Origin: Mansonella perstans
Lineage: Eukaryota; Nematoda; Chromadorea; Rhabditida; Onchocercidae
NCBI GenBank assembly: GCA_037074765.1
Contig: JBAMDO010000575.1
Span: forward strand, 310,001 to 374,000
Reading direction: 5' to 3'
DNA length: 64,000 nt
Positions 61,101-64,000 of this stretch are shown piece after piece. The translations under genes were made by a program, and so were the position numbers. How positions within the stretch are numbered: position 1 is the stretch's first letter; every line of letters begins with the position of its first letter. Under the pieces are notes generated by a model that was not told where the DNA came from, made no database searches, and saw only the letters and a list, made by a program, of their open reading frames with translations.

Positions 61101-64000
61101 TTTGCAGTAAGTATTTGAAAGGAAGGAAAGAAAAATGTTTGGAAAAGTTTAATTTGAAGTGTTGCATGCAATAAAGTGAGTTTATTGTAATATCTTCGAC
61201 TATTTCATTTTATTTGCTTTTGTTGGACCTTCTGCAGATGTTTCCTTGTTCATCTATTTAGATGAAATGATTGTTTCTTTAATGAGTCCTTCATGAACTG
61301 GTAAGGATAGATGGATGGATGGTGAAATGAATAGCTTCACTATATTCATTCTTAAAATATGCTGTGGAAATTTCCAAATCAGATTCCTGTGATCGTAACA
61401 AATCATAGCATCAGTAATTTGATCGTTTTCATTAAATGTTATCAAAATTTCTTACTACATGGACAATTATAAATATTTGTTGGTATTAAGTAACAAAGTT
61501 TCATTATTCATCCAAATGATCTAATTTAAATACATTTTGAGTAACATAAACAAATGAAAGATGTAACTCACGTTATTTTCCATTCAATATTTCATAGCTA
61601 ACCGAAATTTGAAAAAAGCTTCATTTTTAAATTTTCGCTTAAATTTTTATAAGTTTCAAATTTCCAAGTAAATGAAATTTCAGCAGAGCTAAGCTTCTAA
61701 TTATATTGGTGTGAAAAAATTTAATTGGCCTTGGATTTATCGATATTTAATTTAAAAAAATTGAAAAAATTTTGTTTCAAAATATCGGATTGAATTCGAT
61801 TTAAGTAATAGGGTGCTTTAAATCTTAAAATATTGCAGTATAATTTGACTCTTTTTAAAGTATTATTGCATGAAGAAAGTGTGAGCAATTTAAAAGGAGA
61901 GCTAATTTGTTATATAATGTCAAGAGAGTAACCTATGATTAATGTCAACCTTACTGTCATAGAAGAAATAAGAGAAAACGGATGTTCCTATAGTGAAAGA
62001 GTAATTGATTATTGTGATAGCGACGGTACGTTTTGCTAGAATCAACATTTTGGCAACCGGACGACAACCCTTTATCGTACCGATAATACTTCTACCATTT
62101 TCATTTATCCGTTAACCCATTTCTTCGCATTAGTATCAACAACTGTCACTCATCACCATCAAAACTTACCCATATAACCATACACATTTACTGATCACAT
62201 TTTCTGATTACTGATATTACTACTATTATTCTTACTACTACTACTGTCCGAGTTAATTAGTGATCTCTGACGAAATTTTGAAATTTTGAAATAAAGGTTA
62301 GCAGATCATTCAGGAAGTATGATAGAAATGTAGAAGAATAGAACATTTTTGCTTTGATAAATACAGAATCATAGAACATCGTTATTATTTTATCGTTCTT
62401 CATTATTGACTATAATGTTAAACTATTTTGATGCGAGAAATATTACAGATTATGTATCACTGTGGTAATACCAATAACATTCGATATAGTGATAGTAATT
62501 ATGGTATTTCTTAAAGTTATTGTATTATCAACCGAAATTTCTGAAATTTGAGACTTTTCAGCACTTCAAATATTTTATATTACGGATAATACGCTTAAAT
62601 TATGGTCATTTCTATTTTAATTATCAAAGGTCAATGGTTTTTTGTAATTATTTATGATTATTTGTCACTGACAAAGCATCAGAAAAAATCGTTGCTAAAT
62701 TTTTCAACTTAATTTCTATAAATTGTTCAACAAACTTCCTAGTCAAGTTGTACATATTTTTCTTTTTTTAAATGAGTTTAATAGTAGTTAAATTGATTCG
62801 TTCTTCTGGTGAATTCCGAGATAAAGTTGGAGTGAGTAGGAAATACAGATCCTTGATAGCGATCAATATCTTTGGTAGAATAAATTTACCGTATCATTTA
62901 ATTTTTTGCTGGTAATTCGCATAGCGAGGTCAAATGAAATTTTATCGATGAGATGGTAGAAGAACATGAATGAGAATGAATATTTCAGAAAAAATAAAAA
63001 AGAAGCTTTGCTAGAGAGATAGATCGATGAATGGATAAATGATCTATTATTTTGAATTATTTCAGGTAAGCTTTTTCATTCCTAGAACAAGAATATTCCT
63101 GAAAGGTCATATGATAGCTAAAATATAAATGTTGCTTTTTAAAGTTCTATTTTAGATCAATTCAAGATTTATTTAAATGATCATGAGCAGCATTTTCTTT
63201 ATAGTTTCAGTTATTCAGTCAAAATCCATGGAATGTGATAGTAAATGATAATTAAGGAAGCTCAGCCCTTGAAGAATGAAACTGATAATCATGTTTCTTA
63301 GGTATTATTTGTATTAAAAGTTAAATATGTGATTTATTCTGGAAAAATCGCAAACTGTGGCATCTCGTTTATGTAACAGAGGTCAAAAAATCAAACAATT
63401 TGAGAATGATTGAAGAAAAATTTACAGGAAAAATATAAAATTTAAAAAAAAAAAAATGCGCTTTGTAGATGATTAAAAAGAACGCACTGGATAACGGTTA
63501 CCGGATGTAGGAATCTTCCAACAAGAGAAGTTTTGGCGGGACATGCACTGGTATGAAATGACATAATGACCCAATCATTCATTAAGTATTAGTAACCGTA
63601 GCATAGTTCACAATTAATATACGCCGTTTTCGCAAGAAAAAAAATTTGCTATAATCTTGTTATAATCTAAAATTATTATATATTCTATTGAGCTAGTTTT
63701 TAGAAAGTTCAAAAGTGTGCTTCCTCGTAAGAATGATAACTGCAACTTGACGCATTGATGATATGACCATATGGTAAAGGTCAAAGGTCGAGGAAATCTG
63801 CCAAATTAGCCAAGTTGATGTTGTAAATCAAACTCTTCGAAGTGTTTATGGGTGTTTTATTTGTTGGTGACCGGGTTAAGATGATGAATCCTGAGAATAA
63901 AATTATAACTGACCAAAATATTTGTTTTTCTTTGTTAAATGATAATCAATAAAAACATATTTGTTTAATTTAAATTTAATTTGCTGATTTAATAACTGAA
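58174..64000. other. Upstream flank of ceh-13, no further gene supported
   Basis: The expected promoter side of the minus-strand ceh-13 gene. It contains a CA/TA-rich block at about 58735-58830, homopolymer T and A runs, and short GA microsatellites (about 60848-60860). Frames are short and lack recognisable content on both strands. It is probably regulatory or simply intergenic DNA. Confidence 0.5.
58735..58830. repeat. CA-rich low-complexity block upstream of ceh-13
   Basis: CACACA runs are mixed with two copies of CACACAGACGTATA about 36 bases apart. It lies about 560-660 bases upstream of the ceh-13 start codon. It appears as an artificial Cys/Val-rich reading on the minus strand and is not coding. 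Confidence 0.7.

Overview
The window is eukaryotic DNA from a nematode. It is AT-rich and its genes are split by short introns with nematode-type acceptors (TTTCAG/TTTTAG). The gene set, with an Antennapedia-class Hox gene beside egl-5 and no C. elegans-like gene order, best fits a spirurid/filarial worm (Brugia, Wuchereria, Onchocerca or Loa type). The species cannot be fixed from sequence alone.

The window is a dispersed piece of the Hox cluster with ordinary genes between its members. Left to right: 1-7.4 kb, no gene supported. 7.46-7.72 kb (-), a small one-membrane-segment protein. 8.1-9.9 kb (+), posterior Hox gene egl-5. 10.9-11.2 kb (+), an Antp-class homeobox exon (ant-1) with no first exon of its own, whose splice phase matches egl-5 exon 1. 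11.2-20.4 kb, non-coding except a degraded nuclear copy of mitochondrial cox1 (about 18.2-18.72 kb) and one orphan exon-like stretch (19.05-19.18 kb). 20.4-30.5 kb (-), a 22-exon gene for a 1432-residue nuclear-type protein with a decapeptide repeat, proline runs, an RS domain and Lys/Arg-rich coils. 31.66-33.49 kb (+), a SLC35B1/HUT1 nucleotide(-sugar) carrier. 33.96-39.54 kb (+), the ribosome-biogenesis WD-repeat protein PWP2/UTP1, close enough downstream to suggest an operon. 41.5-45.3 kb (+), a T-box factor with an N-terminal eh1 repressor motif. 45.3-54.9 kb, no gene supported. 54.9-58.2 kb (-), the labial-class Hox gene ceh-13. 58.2-64 kb, no gene supported.

The exon models of egl-5, ceh-13, the RS-type gene, the SLC35B1 gene, PWP2 and the T-box gene were built by hand from splice signals, and each joins into one uninterrupted frame divisible by three. 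The most interesting points are the shared-exon arrangement of egl-5 and ant-1, a Hox cluster holding labial and posterior members within 50 kb but separated by housekeeping genes, and the modular decapeptide-repeat RS protein. The gene-poor stretches around egl-5, the T-box gene and ceh-13 are the expected places for developmental enhancers, but no enhancer can be proven by reading.
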